The notes below the pieces were generated by a model. It saw nothing but the letters and a program-made list of their open reading frames with translations. It did no database searches and was not told the DNA's origin. Shown piece by piece: positions 54,236-64,000 of a DNA stretch of 64,000 nucleotides (positions are counted from its first letter, which is position 1; every line of letters starts with the position of its first letter). Source of the stretch: Amoebophrya sp. A120 (lineage: Eukaryota; Sar; Dinophyceae; Syndiniales; Amoebophryaceae); NCBI GenBank assembly GCA_905178155.1, contig CAJINV010000015.1, positions 911,907 through 975,906 of the forward strand, read 5' to 3'. The translations under genes and the position numbers were made by a program.

Positions 54236-55031
54236 GGTGCTGGTGGATGTCCTTGACTTGCTTAGATAAAGTTTAACAAGTTATATATTGATGTTGAGCA
54301 GGGTGTTCGTGTTGGCGGGGTAAAAAGAAAAACCAAGAATTTAGTGGTAGTTTGATTACCTTTTTCGGTACAATAGTGTGGAAGTGGATCGAATACGATC
54401 ACAAAACTAGTTCCACTTTTGGGTGGAAGTCCGCTGCTCTTCTTGCGTCTTCAATACGAAGAGCGCGAAAAGATGGGGCGTTGATAGCTGTACGAACTAG
54501 AACTACGTCTACGCGAAGGTTGTACTACAACTCTGCACAAGAAAGTTCAATTTGGCTCTTTTTTCCGACTGATACCTGGCAGTACAGACAGATTCTGGAA
54601 ACTAAAGTAGTACAGAAAGAAATGATAAAAAGGAGTGAAAGTGAAGGTTTCTAATATGATGGTGCGCAGGTATCGGTATGTAGAAGTGGTCTCACCAATC
54701 CTATTTGATTCTGACGCGTAGTTATGTGTTGCTCCTATGCTAGTTTAGGCCTATGCTATCAACATAGTGGCAGATTTCTATCCGAAAAAAATGAAAAGGT
54801 AAAAAACGAATTTCAAGTAGAGAATACGACGACTCACAAACGATCACGACTTCCCTTGGTCACTAGCTGCTTAGGCTGGTGCTTCTTGGGCGGGAAGAAA
54901 AAAACCACTTGTCGCTTTCGCGATACTACTCGGAACTGAAAGGGTGGTCCTACTTTGGATTATTTCTATGGGTAAGTTGTTGTAGTTCGGGAGAAAAAGA
55001 AAATGATTCTTGCCGTACTATCGGTGGTCTA
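54236..55031. other. Intergenic, 0.8 kb
   Basis: No supported gene or introner. It lies upstream of the start at 54235. Confidence 0.5.
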
Positions 55032-55878
55032 TTAGACCACAGCCAAGACCTCACAATTTTTTTTATGTTCTGGTTGAAGCCAAGGCCACAAACCCGAGTT
55101 TCTGGATATCAACTGTAAAAATGTCTGGGTCTGGAAGAATGCAACTTGTGATGCTGCATTTGGATTCCAAAAAAATCTGTATTGCATGAGCAGCAAAGGG
55201 AATCCAATTTTTTCTACGCGGAGAGGGCATTTGTCATGCGGAATAGGCATCGCGAAGCCCTCAAAAAATCTGTGATGCTAGGGCATGCATCACAGACATC
55301 ATGGCCAATGCAAAACATGCATGACAAGTCTCAGAATCTTCCAGACCCAGACATTTTTACATTTGATACTGGAAAAGACAACTGGTCGATAGTACTCGAG
55401 AAGTCCTGCCCTAGAAAATTCTAACAAAAGCAATCCTGTCTAGAAAATTATTGTTCTGTGGCTCTGAAGATGTTTCTATCGTCCTCCACCAGTATAGTTG
55501 TAGTTCTACAAAAATATTAAATCTTTCATTACCATAGTCGGATTATGCCGCGGTGTCAGAAGCTGCTGCTGCGCCGGCACATATCCGTACTACATTCCGG
55601 AGTTGATGTAAGTATTTGTATTTCTACGTGGTTATTAAGTGGATAAGGATATGGTTCTTTCTATCCGTGCTCTGCTAGGCCGGAGCTGCGGCTCACACGG
55701 CAGAACAAGTAATTTCTAGGAAGTTGCTGTTTTGTCAGAGGTTGTCTAGGTGAAAACTTATTCAAATCTTGCGACTTTTCTCTCTTTTCCTGTGCGGTGG
55801 GGTTTTTTGTAAAATAGGAAATGCAACTAAGGGACGACAGACCACGAGAATAAGTGCAAAGAAAGCAAAGTGATCCAT
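55032..55878 (-). CDS. Weak candidate: small secreted protein with introner
   Basis: ATG 55878 begins MDHFAFFALILVVCRPLVAF, a credible signal peptide. An acceptor-like AATTTTCTAG|ACAGG near 55439 could open a last exon reading AGLLEYYRPVVFSRNSGLWP across the introner at 55107-55368, in frame once it is removed, with a stop at 55032. The donor and the middle of the gene were not found. It is proposed mainly because an otherwise intergenic introner would then sit in coding sequence. Confidence 0.3.
55107..55368. mobile_element. Introner, family A, outside supported genes (262 bp)
   Basis: TSD CTGGA on both sides, with intact arms. It is the only full-length copy not inside a gene I can support. 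Confidence 0.94.
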
Positions 55879-56846
55879 CGCGCGTGAGCAAAAAAGCAGA
55901 ACTAGCAAGTATCTATCGTTGGAATTGGAAATGTTCGACGCGGTGATCAAGAATAACTTTCTTGTTACTTCCAATCGCGGCAGCAGCATACACAGCCAAA
56001 CGTCGCAGAAGATCGGGTGAAATCAGAATGTTGGGCTGCACTGCAAACAAATCGCGTCGTCGCGCTGCTATTTCAGAATTTTCGTTTTTCTTTCTTCTCC
56101 TACAAATAATTTCTCAGTGTGCACCTCGGATCGTGATCTTTTCGTCACAGGGGAATCTCCTCGAAAATGCTAAAATGCGGATCCAGATCTTCGCTTGCTA
56201 TGGAGCAGTGCTGACGACTACTACTGAATCACGCCGTACCAGGACCTTGTAACTTCGGTACTAGGCTTTTGAGCTTGTTTCATCCTTCTAATATGCTCTG
56301 TCTTCTGAGGTTGTGTCCCTAAGCTTTTCTGTCAACATGATGATGATCGCCGGGATCTGTGTCACAAGGAGCAATCTTCAGGAGTAGTACACCCTGCATA
56401 TTATCTACTTCAGATTGCAGTGCATGAACCAATGTCTATCTTAGACACGACGGCTAAGTAATATCGATCCAGAGCGAAATGAACTTGGCGTCACCGGGTC
56501 AGCGGTCCTAGACGAGGTGGATGCTTTGCTGCTGGTCTGCAGACTTGATTGTGATTATGATTTTAGGCGTCGACATCAAAGGGAAAAAGCATTCGACTTG
56601 AAACTCCTTTGCAGATAAAGTGGTTGCTCTTCACATAGTGCCTCACCAAGCGACAACATGTTTGAAGTGCTGTGATTCCTTTCACTTCTTCTATCTTGTT
56701 TTTCAAAAGCACGAAATTCATATGTGCAACAAACTACGCTCACATGTTTGCCATGTTAAGCGTAGTAACTACACAAACTGTTAATCATTTGAAATCTAGT
56801 TTGTGTAGTTATCCAAGATTTCAAATGATTTTCCGTTTCAATTTCA
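55879..56846. other. Intergenic, about 1 kb
   Basis: No supported gene. It contains the interleaved inverted repeats at 56767-56830, next to the stop of the coiled-coil gene. Confidence 0.5.
56767..56830. repeat. Interleaved inverted repeats (pseudoknot order)
   Basis: Perfect 13-bp arms AACTACACAAACT (56767-56779) and AGTTTGTGTAGTT (56798-56810) interleave with perfect 15-bp arms AATCATTTGAAATCT (56783-56797) and AGATTTCAAATGATT (56816-56830). The order a-b-a'-b' could form a pseudoknot in the 3' UTR of the gene ending at 56847. Confidence 0.88.
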
Positions 56847-59800
56847 TCACAAATTCAAATCACTTCTACTCCTAATTCGTGTCTGATTCTTCAAAACTAC
56901 GGGCGCGTTTCCCACTTTATTTGCCGCATTTTTGTTCCCTCCAACAACTACCCCTCCAGCGCTATTTGCAGCGCTGGCTAGTTGTATAATCCCGCCTCCA
57001 CGACCACCACCACCACCACCACCGGGAGATGACATACCTCCGTTGCTCCCTCCACCGGCACTGTTATTTCCAAAGAACTTCTCGTACCCAATATCGATGC
57101 TCCACCGTCGATTTTCCCTCTCCTTCTCCACTTTCGGCAAAGTCGGGCTTGGTTCCCCCGGCGCTTTGTAGTACTCGTAGTCTTATGCATTGCAAATAAA
57201 GTATGTATCGTGCTAGTAGTAATAAATTGCAGCACAAATTTCATCTGGTGCAGAATCGAAACTAAAATTTGCCATGCAGAATCAGGCGGCAAAACACATC
57301 TGTTATGCATGACTACAACTGCAACTAGTACGAATACGACACTTTTGCACTGGATAAGTTCCTATCAACTGTAAAAATGTCTGGGTCTGGAAGAATTCAC
57401 GTTTGTCATGCTTGTCTGGCATGACTCTTAAATCTGTCATGCACATTACCCCAGAGCTGCGTTTTTCTGTGATGCAGAAGCGCAGTTTGTCATGCAGAAT
57501 AGGCAACGCCTAGCAGCTCAGAAACTTGCCATGCTGAGCCAGCATTTGTAGCCTCATCATGAGACGCTACCCAGCATCAAAAATTCTCAGACCCAGACAT
57601 TTTTCCATTTGATAGTTCCTCCGGTTCGAGCTCGGCCGCGAGATGATTTTCCAGTACGGAAATTCCGTTATGGCGTTCTCAACTGTTACACTCTCAACTG
57701 TTGTATACATGAATTTGTGATGCAAGAACCGCAACAGTTAAAGGGGCAAGCTTGCAACTCTCGCATTGCAAGTTCGGCACAGATTCAGGTTCTGTTTAGC
57801 CCACCTTCGGGGAAGATTTGTCACGCGAGGTGGCTTGATCGTCTGGTGGCTCATGGTAATTCTGCATGACAAATCATGTTGTTACAGCTGAGAATGTAAC
57901 GTTTGAGAATCCCATATCCGTCTCAACCCGCTTCGACGCGTTCTGGCACGCTTTTTGGTACAGACACACCGACTCTTTCAAATGTTTCTCGCTAAAGATT
58001 TTCTGCGACGGCTGCAAGTTGTCCAACACTTTTAGCTGTTCCTTCACCTGTTTTTCACCGGTAGAAACTATTTCCTTCAACAAGTTTTCCATCCCCTCGT
58101 TTTCCTCTTCGATTTTGAAAATTTCGTCCTGCAGCTGCGCGTATTTCGGAATCACTTCCGACAATTTTTCTAATTCCAGATCTCTTTGCAGCATCTTCGT
58201 CATTAATTTCGAGAGCTTCTTGCACTTCTTCTGGTAAAATTTCTGCACTTTCGACAGCTTCTGCAGCATCTTCTCCTTGTCCTGCTGCAACAAATTGTGT
58301 TCCTCCTCCCAGTCCTCAAACACCCGGATTTGCAGCAAGTTTTCCTCCCGTAACTTCATCGACAGTTCTTCAATCTCCTGCTGCAAAAAATCCTTGATTT
58401 CCGGCAACCGTAGAGCTTCTTCGTGTTCTATTTCCCTTTTTTCCGTCTCCCGCTTGCGCTCGAACTTGCAGAACAACTCGAGAAACCGCTCCAAGTCATT
58501 CAAGCAGTCGATGACTTGCAGCTCCGCGACGGACTGGCGTTCCTCCAATGCCAACGACATCTCCAGTGCCCGCTGCAGCCACTCGTTCGTCTGCGGGATT
58601 TCCTTTTTGCTCACCGCAACCTGCGCCCGGCGGACGAAGTCATCGTTCGGGAAAATTCCCTCGTCGTAGAGGGAGAGCAGCACCGGCTTGAGCAGGTGGT
58701 CTAACGGGTGGCTTTGGATCATCGTGCTGACGTTGTTTGTCAAGGTTTTGGACGAGTTGTCCCGGTTGAACAAGTTGAGCTGTAGAGTGGTCCTATTTGT
58801 GGCGCGACCCGACGGATCGTTGTGATTCATGCTCTCTGTCGTGTCTTCTAGCAGGGTTGAAAACCTGCCTGCACCACCACCAGGTGTCGTATCGCTTGCA
58901 GTAGTTTGTCGACCTGGCAGTAGTACGGAAGTTGAAGTTGTCCTCTCGGCCGCATGTTGGGCTCCTGTTGTTCCTGCTGCTGTTGAAAATGGTGACGCAA
59001 TTGCATTTGAGAACCGCGCCATTGCCCCTGCGGCGGACGGACTACTATTGATGTTCCCAGCTGCATTAGCTGTACCTGCGGCTGTTATTCTATGCGTCGT
59101 GGTTGTTCCGCCTGCGTGGCCGCTTGTTTCGTGCGCAACAACACCAGCCCCGTTTCCTCCAAACAGGGGGTTGTTTATCGTACTGGCCCGCACATCGATC
59201 GGTCCTGCGTAGAAACTGTCGCCGAATAATTGCGACGAAGATCCAGCTCCCCGTGTCGTTCCTGTGCTAGGAGTCACCAAGTTTTGGAAGAAGTCTTGGA
59301 ACGAATGTTTGCTCGACGAGGTCCCGCTAGTCGCTGTACTTCTAGTACAAATCCTGCTCATTGTCGCAGCTCGGATTACTGCAGTGGCCCTGGAGGCGCT
59401 ATCTCCTGATGACACCGCTTTGTTCAACACGTCGTCACCACCACTGGTTTCGTTTGCAGCTGCGAGTTGCAGCTGGTGCGCAAAAGTTGCGAAACCAGTC
59501 AACTGCGAAATCAGTCGGAGAAATTGCGGCAGGGTCACCTCCTCAAGAGGCTCGTTCGCCGTAGGCTGGTTTGTGCCGTTGTCATTTTCTGGATTTGCGG
59601 CACTACTAGTTGTGACAGCACCCGGTAAAGGTGGTAAAGGAGCATTTCCCGCGTCTCCTGGCGAAGACCCCGAGACCGGGACTTCTATATGTGCAGAGTC
59701 AACATCCCCATCTGCAGTCGTCACTGCTTTCAACGAAGTAGATTCGCCGAGCGCGACATGGCCTTCTTCCCCTTCTTGCGCAGCACCATCGCCAGGCGTA

Positions 59801-61116
59801 CCGAAGGGACGGCTCGAACTAATCATCTCGCTAACGACCACAGCGGCGCTGGCGCCAAAACTCGCTAGATTGCTCGTAGAGGACGTTCCACTAGATCGGG
59901 ACACTTGTTTATTGAGACCCAGAGCACTATGATCCTGCAATAGTGCAACATCGCCACCAGCAGCACTTGTACCCAACTCGTCAGAAGAGCTCATTTGCTC
60001 GTTCGAGGTACTCACGCAGGTTAATTGTCCTTCCTCGGAAATGACCGTGCTGATTTTCTTCCTCCTCAACAAATTTAACTCACTATTTCCGAAAATCACT
60101 TCCGGGAGCTGCAGCAATCTCTTAATCCCGTCCTCCTCAAGGATCTTGACGTAGTGCTGATGCATTTGCGCAGTTCTACTCATCTGCTCTTGATGATAAA
60201 AGAACTCTTCACCCGCCGCCGGCCCTCCTCCTGGTAGATGAAGCTGCCCAGGTGGACCAGCATGCTCATGAAGATGAAAACCACAAAATTGTTCCACCTC
60301 GTCACAGAACAAGTTCAGTCCGCGCACCAGAATCCCCACGTCCGCTATTGAAATCGTCGAACTGGCCAGCGTTTTCTTGAACTGTAATTCCTTACTCCTC
60401 TCGCTGTTTTGATGAAGATGGCTGCTCGAAGTGGTGTTCGCCACGGTTTTCTTTCTCCGCCCTGGTGAACCTGCGCCGCTGGGACCACTGCTGGCCGCGC
60501 CACCTTGCGGCTCATGTTTCAAGGCCGGCACGGTGGGCGTGCAGAAGTGAAGGAAAAGTTCTGCGGACCGCTTCAAGATTTCTTCTTGGAGGGCTTTTGG
60601 ACTTGATGTTGAGGCTTTTTGACTGGCAGTTCTGCCTTGTCGTTCTGCGTCACTTTTATCATGGTTGTGGTCCTCGAATAATTCATCTGCAGAAGCAGAA
60701 CTACTGGAACCACCAAGAACAACTAAATTCGTGCTGCTGGTGCCACTCGTCCCAATTGCACCTGCGCTGAAGGAACTACCCTGAGACGTGCTCTTCCCGT
60801 GATTTTCATTTTTATTCTCCTCGCTCTCCAAAACATAAAAATCCGGGTACTCGTGCTCAAAGTGTTGCTTTACCGCGTAATCAATGAGCGGCTGTAAGGC
60901 GGAGATTTGCGGCTTGCTCTCGGCATGATCTGCAGTGGGTGTACTAGTTTGTCGGCCAGCTGCAGCTCCAGGTTTATTTTTAGCACCTGCTACTAAGCCG
61001 TCTTGCTGGAGCTGATGCGCAGCGGTCGCAGCTCCCACGGAGCTGCGTGCCGTCACTCCTGTTCCCGGTTGTCCTATCCCGGTAGAGGACAGGAGGTTGC
61101 GCATGGAGGAGGGCAT
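56847..61116 (-). CDS. Coiled-coil protein, 1193 aa, family unknown
   Basis: Exon blocks: 61116-57917, 57668-57615 and 57183-56847, with a 6-bp remnant (57357-57362) between two stacked introners. The total is 1194 codons. Start MPSSMRNLLSSTG. Near the N-terminus LQPLIDYAVKQHFEHEYPDF looks helical. The middle is Ser/Thr/Gly/Ala-rich low complexity. The C-terminal third is a strong coiled coil (LPEIKDFLQQEIEELSMKLR ... KLSKLMTKMLQRDLELEKLS). The tail is RWSIDIGYEKFFGNN and a poly-Gly stretch. It is probably structural (cytoskeletal or basal-body-like), which is speculation. The first 3.2 kb exon carries no introner; all three are within the last kilobase. Confidence 0.7.
57184..57356. mobile_element. 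Introner, family B, diverged (173 bp)
   Basis: Ends TATGCATTGCAAATAAAGTA and CGACACTTTTGCACTGGATA. The flanks AGTCT and AGTTC match poorly. It lies 6 bp from the family-A copy at 57363. Removing both gives NRRNYEYYKA in frame. Confidence 0.85.
57363..57614. mobile_element. Introner, family A (252 bp)
   Basis: TSD GTTCC on both sides. The left copy of the TSD forms five of the six bases that separate it from the family-B element at 57184. Confidence 0.93.
57669..57916. mobile_element. Introner, family E (248 bp)
   Basis: TSD TCCGT on both sides. TIR TATGGCGTTCTCAACTGTTA paired with TAACGTTTGAGAATCCCATA. Junction: RVETEFPYWKI. Confidence 0.93.
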
Positions 61117-61955
61117 GGTGGAAGAGGTAGTGATCTATCCTATGTGTCCGTACTAGCCGTAGGCGTAGGCCTATCCGTATGCGTCGAACTTGATCTTACA
61201 TAATAATTGTGTGGTAGTGAAAGCAAGGATTCAGCTGCTACTGTACAGGTCGACACTTTTTGTACAGACAAGAATGAGAAGTTCTTATCCTCAAAATGAT
61301 CTAATGACGCACTTCCATTCGTCCCTCGCACTCCCATTCGTACCGTCTTGGCACTTCTTGCCCTCGTCCTGGCCACCGGCGCAGCCAAATCAAGACCTGC
61401 CTAGTACATCTGCCACTCAAACTTGTTTTAGCCATCAGCTTCAGTAGCTGTTCTTCGTGATGGCAGAACACGACGGAAAACAAAAAACTGATGACACGAC
61501 GGTCAATCTAGTTGTAATTTCCCCCATCTGTACCTTCATCACAGGGTACAAACGTCGACTCTGTATCATGTAGTACGTGCCTTCTCCAATCGAGTTGTAT
61601 GCTTTCTGTCTTCTGTCTTCGGAGCGAAACCGAGAATTCAAAAATGAGCGCAAATAGAAAGTGGACTCTAAGTTGTAACTTCTACTGTGGTGCGAGTACA
61701 CAATTTAAACTCATGTCATGCAACTGATACTACTTGTAGGACTGTGTACTGTTACTTCAAGCGCAAGGTATTTGTGTGGACGCGGACGCACGAAACTGGT
61801 AAGTCCATGTTGCTCTTAATCAAGTGTGGAGGACGGTACAAGTGCAATTTTTTACCTCGGTTGCGTAAAAGTAATGAATGAACTTGACACCTATGTTGCT
61901 TATGCTTGTCATCGACTTATACAAAATAGGAATTGCGAGCTTCTCAAAAGACAAA
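61117..61955. other. Intergenic, 0.84 kb
   Basis: Between the stop of the protease gene (61956) and the start of the coiled-coil gene. No introner or supported gene was seen. Confidence 0.5.
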
Positions 61956-64000
61956 TCAGCAACAGCTCGCGGAGGTTCCGCCCCCCTCACCACCACCGTC
62001 ACCGGGTTGTTGCAACAATTCACTCGCCGAAGTCACCAGCGTGTTGATGCCACAAGCTCCCGTCCCGCGCGCGATACGGAAATACCCCTCCTCGCCCCAA
62101 TCCGCCCCCCACGAGTTCCGAATTTTCCACCATTTCATCACGACGGAGGTCGTCCCATCTTCAGAAGTAGAACCCATTTTTTCAACCATTTCCGCCACCC
62201 TGTCCGCCGCGGCTCGGACGGATCCCCGGGCCATAACGCCCTCGGTCTGCAGCTGCAAGTGGTGCTGCAGCAAGCGCTTGGTTTTTCTCGGGTGCTTCGG
62301 AACCATTTCCGCCCCGTCTTGGCCAAAAGCGACGATGGCAACACCGTGATCCAACTGTTCCGGGTTACACATCGAAGTTGTTTTCGGCGTAATGATCCCC
62401 CCGGAATACAATCGTGTATGAAAGTGGACAACGAAGAACAACTCTCGAGTGGTCTGGTAAGGACCCCTTCAATTTTTTTGAATGTAGCGATGCAAAATTA
62501 CAATAAGCTGGGTTCTATCCCTGGCGTAGTCGCACGTCGTCTTTGTCTTCTTGATGCAGGAGTGCATGCGCAGTAATACAAAAACTTTCTTCGCAATGGA
62601 GCAAAAAATGACCCCATGGAGAAGCCGCAATTAGTCTTGAGCGTGCGGTCCTTTCTCTTGCTCGCATGTTGTAGACAAGAACCTAGAGTACTTCTTCTCC
62701 ACTGTCGTACTGCAAACCGGCCCCTTTCGCATTGATTCCGGCTGACAAAACCCCGTACTTCATCAATGCCGCCGCGATTTCGTCTTCCACGGTGCTGATG
62801 GACAAAAACTGCTGGACGAAAATGCGTTCCCGCGCCGGGTCCTGATGACAGCCGTTTCCATCCTTTCCGATGTAGGGGTAATCGCTCTCCAACTCTAACC
62901 CAGTCTTCGTGGAGATCAGCCACTGCGCTGCCTGCGCCTGCAAACCCCCCTGGCACCCGAGGCTACTCGGGTGGTCGCAGTCTATCAGTTGCTGCTCAGA
63001 AAGATCGTACAGCTGCTTCAACTCCAGTAACGCCGCCCCCTCGGCATTCGCCACGGTGCTGAAGGCCCAACAGGAACCGCAGCGGCCCTGGTTTTTCACC
63101 GGGTTCGTGTACCCGTTGTCCAGCCAGGAATAACTGTCGGGTAGAGACATCTTCTTCGGGGAATCTGTCACAGTTCCATCAGTCGCTCGAGTATCCACTG
63201 CGAAGGAAAGTATCGCACTTGTCGCACAATTTGCAATCTATCGTTCGAACACAAATCTCGTTCAATTCATCCCAAGGTCAATCAGTATCAGCATGACAAG
63301 CTCCATATTTGTTCAACGAGCAAGTTTGTGAAGATGCAAGTCGTCGTACTAGTACGATGTACAACTTTTGCAAAACATACCGATCCGCGCCGAGCAAATG
63401 CGGCGCCTTCGTCGAGTGCGCCGCGACCATTTTTTTCAAATCTGCAGTGGCTATGGCGTTCTCAGCGAACTGTTACATCCTCAACTGTTACATGAATTTG
63501 TGATGCAAGAATGGCAAAAGTCAAAGGGGTGACCTTGCGCGCCTAGCATGACAGATTTGGCGCAGATTCTCCGCCTGTTTGGCTCTTCGAGAATTTGTCA
63601 TGCGAAGCAGCTTGATCGTATCAATTCTATTTCTATCTAATTGTGATTTTGCATGACAAATTCATGTAACAGTTGAGAATGTAACGCTTGAGAATGCCAT
63701 AGTGGCTGCGGCTTCGTTTTGATCCGGCGTATTATCTCCCGCGACATTCATGAATTCACGCTCCTCCAAGTCGGCGAGGGGGGTTAAGTGAGTGTGCGGA
63801 ATCCAATTGTCGTCGTTTTCGTTCAATTTTTCCAGTTTTTCGAGGTTTTTCAGGAAGATCTGCTTCCGCTTGGTCTCCTCTTCTAGTGATTCGTAGTGCT
63901 TTTTGTAGTGCTGTTTGAACTCCTGCCACTGGAGTTCGGCGAAATTAGTGTCGTCGGGTGGAGAGACTCTTTCCTTGTGAACGACTTGCTGCAAAAGGGA
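61956..64000 (-). CDS. Papain-family (C1A) cysteine protease with I29 propeptide, 5' end off-window
   Basis: Secretory or lysosomal-type endopeptidase. Exon blocks: 64000-63702, 63451-63380, 63191-62710 and 62416-61956. The propeptide ([19 protein letters not shown] then [16 protein letters not shown]) is an I29 inhibitor domain. The catalytic domain has the oxyanion Gln and active Cys ([12 protein letters not shown]), CQGG, the catalytic His ([11 protein letters not shown]) and the Asn ([21 protein letters not shown]). An insertion of about 60 residues between the His and Asn motifs ([20 protein letters not shown]...) is unusual. 433 codons are present. The signal peptide should lie beyond 64000. 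Three introners interrupt it, two of them strongly diverged. Confidence 0.92.
62417..62709. mobile_element. Degenerate introner, family L (293 bp)
   Basis: Imperfect arms TATGAAAGTGGACAACGAAG and (complement) TACGACAGTGGAGAAGAAGT. The flanks TCGTG and CTGCA no longer match. Removing the element plus 5 bp gives GAGLQLYSGG, the expected papain-family LY.SGI region, so it is spliced. Confidence 0.75.
63192..63379. mobile_element. Degenerate introner, family B (188 bp)
   Basis: Left TATCCACTGCGAAGGAAAGT then ATCGCAC; right CGTACTAGTACGATG...ACTTTTGCAAAACATA. Flanks TCGAG and CCGAT (decayed TSD). Junction: LGADRATDGT. Confidence 0.8.
63452..63701. mobile_element. Introner, family E (250 bp)
   Basis: TSD GTGGC on both sides. 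The left arm has a 4-bp insertion (TCTCAGCGAACTGTTACAT). Sister of the copy at 57669. Junction: NEAAATADLKK. Confidence 0.93.

Noticed and set aside
1-64000. Bacterial or viral contamination
   Set aside because: Intron-split eukaryotic genes, a spliced-leader match, long intergenic regions and low-complexity protein inserts argue against it.

Overview
The window reads as nuclear DNA of a dinoflagellate-lineage protist. The best candidate is a syndinian parasite of the Amoebophrya type, which is inferred rather than proven. Three things support this. (1) Positions 46013-46034, minus strand, match the conserved 22-nt dinoflagellate spliced leader in full. (2) Every gene I can support lies on the minus strand, a unidirectional array. 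(3) The coding regions are riddled with short inverted-repeat elements that must be spliced out with non-GT-AG boundaries. From memory, introner-type introns of this kind have been reported for Amoebophrya genomes, so the general phenomenon is not new. The local evidence here is unusually clean.

The main signal is a set of 45 elements, 109-321 bp each and about 9.85 kb in total (about 15% of the window). All but a few degenerate or truncated copies begin TAT and end ATA. They carry family-specific terminal inverted repeats (TIRs) and are flanked by 5-bp target-site duplications (TSDs), perfect in 35 of 45. At least ten TIR families occur: A, 18 copies, core GTCTGGGTCTGG; B, 13 copies, core AAAAGTATCGTACTCG; C, 5 copies in three subtypes; D and E, 2 each; F, G, I, J and L, one each. 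Despite unrelated ends, the interiors are full of one short module, GCATNACAAA or its complement. Removing each element plus one TSD copy restores an open frame at every coding junction I translated. It also makes every complete multi-exon gene except the frame-broken 22943-24790 an exact multiple of three. It rebuilds known domains, such as a WW domain, an S4 domain, a Walker A loop and Sec23. A tandem duplication at 4.9-9.0 kb provides three empty/filled site pairs, which is direct evidence of insertion. Ordinary GT-AG introns also exist (four inferred).

Layout, left to right, all minus strand: SEC23 COPII coat subunit (1-4279, 3' end off-window); RRM-WW RNA-binding protein (4870-7216); duplicated, broken relics of the next two genes (7652-8507); a hypothetical protein (8961-10952); a GB1/RHD3-type large GTPase (12181-15822); an S4-domain pseudouridine synthase of the RsuA/RluB type (16536-19337); a membrane protein with a repeated Cys-containing ectodomain module (20207-24790, one or two genes); a PAN/apple-like type I membrane protein (25998-30890); a 4.2-kb gene-poor stretch; a giant two-TM plus P-loop/AAA-like protein (35141-44785); a GC-rich repeat block and the spliced-leader match (44.9-46.0 kb); a 1930-aa P-loop/coiled-coil protein split by nine introners (46298-54235); a weak candidate secreted protein (55032-55878); a coiled-coil protein (56847-61116); and a papain-family cysteine protease with I29 propeptide (61956 to beyond 64000).

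The genes do not form an obvious pathway. They look like unrelated housekeeping and surface or secretory genes in a one-direction array, whose mRNAs would probably be trans-spliced. The shared theme is the invasion of coding exons by structured introners.
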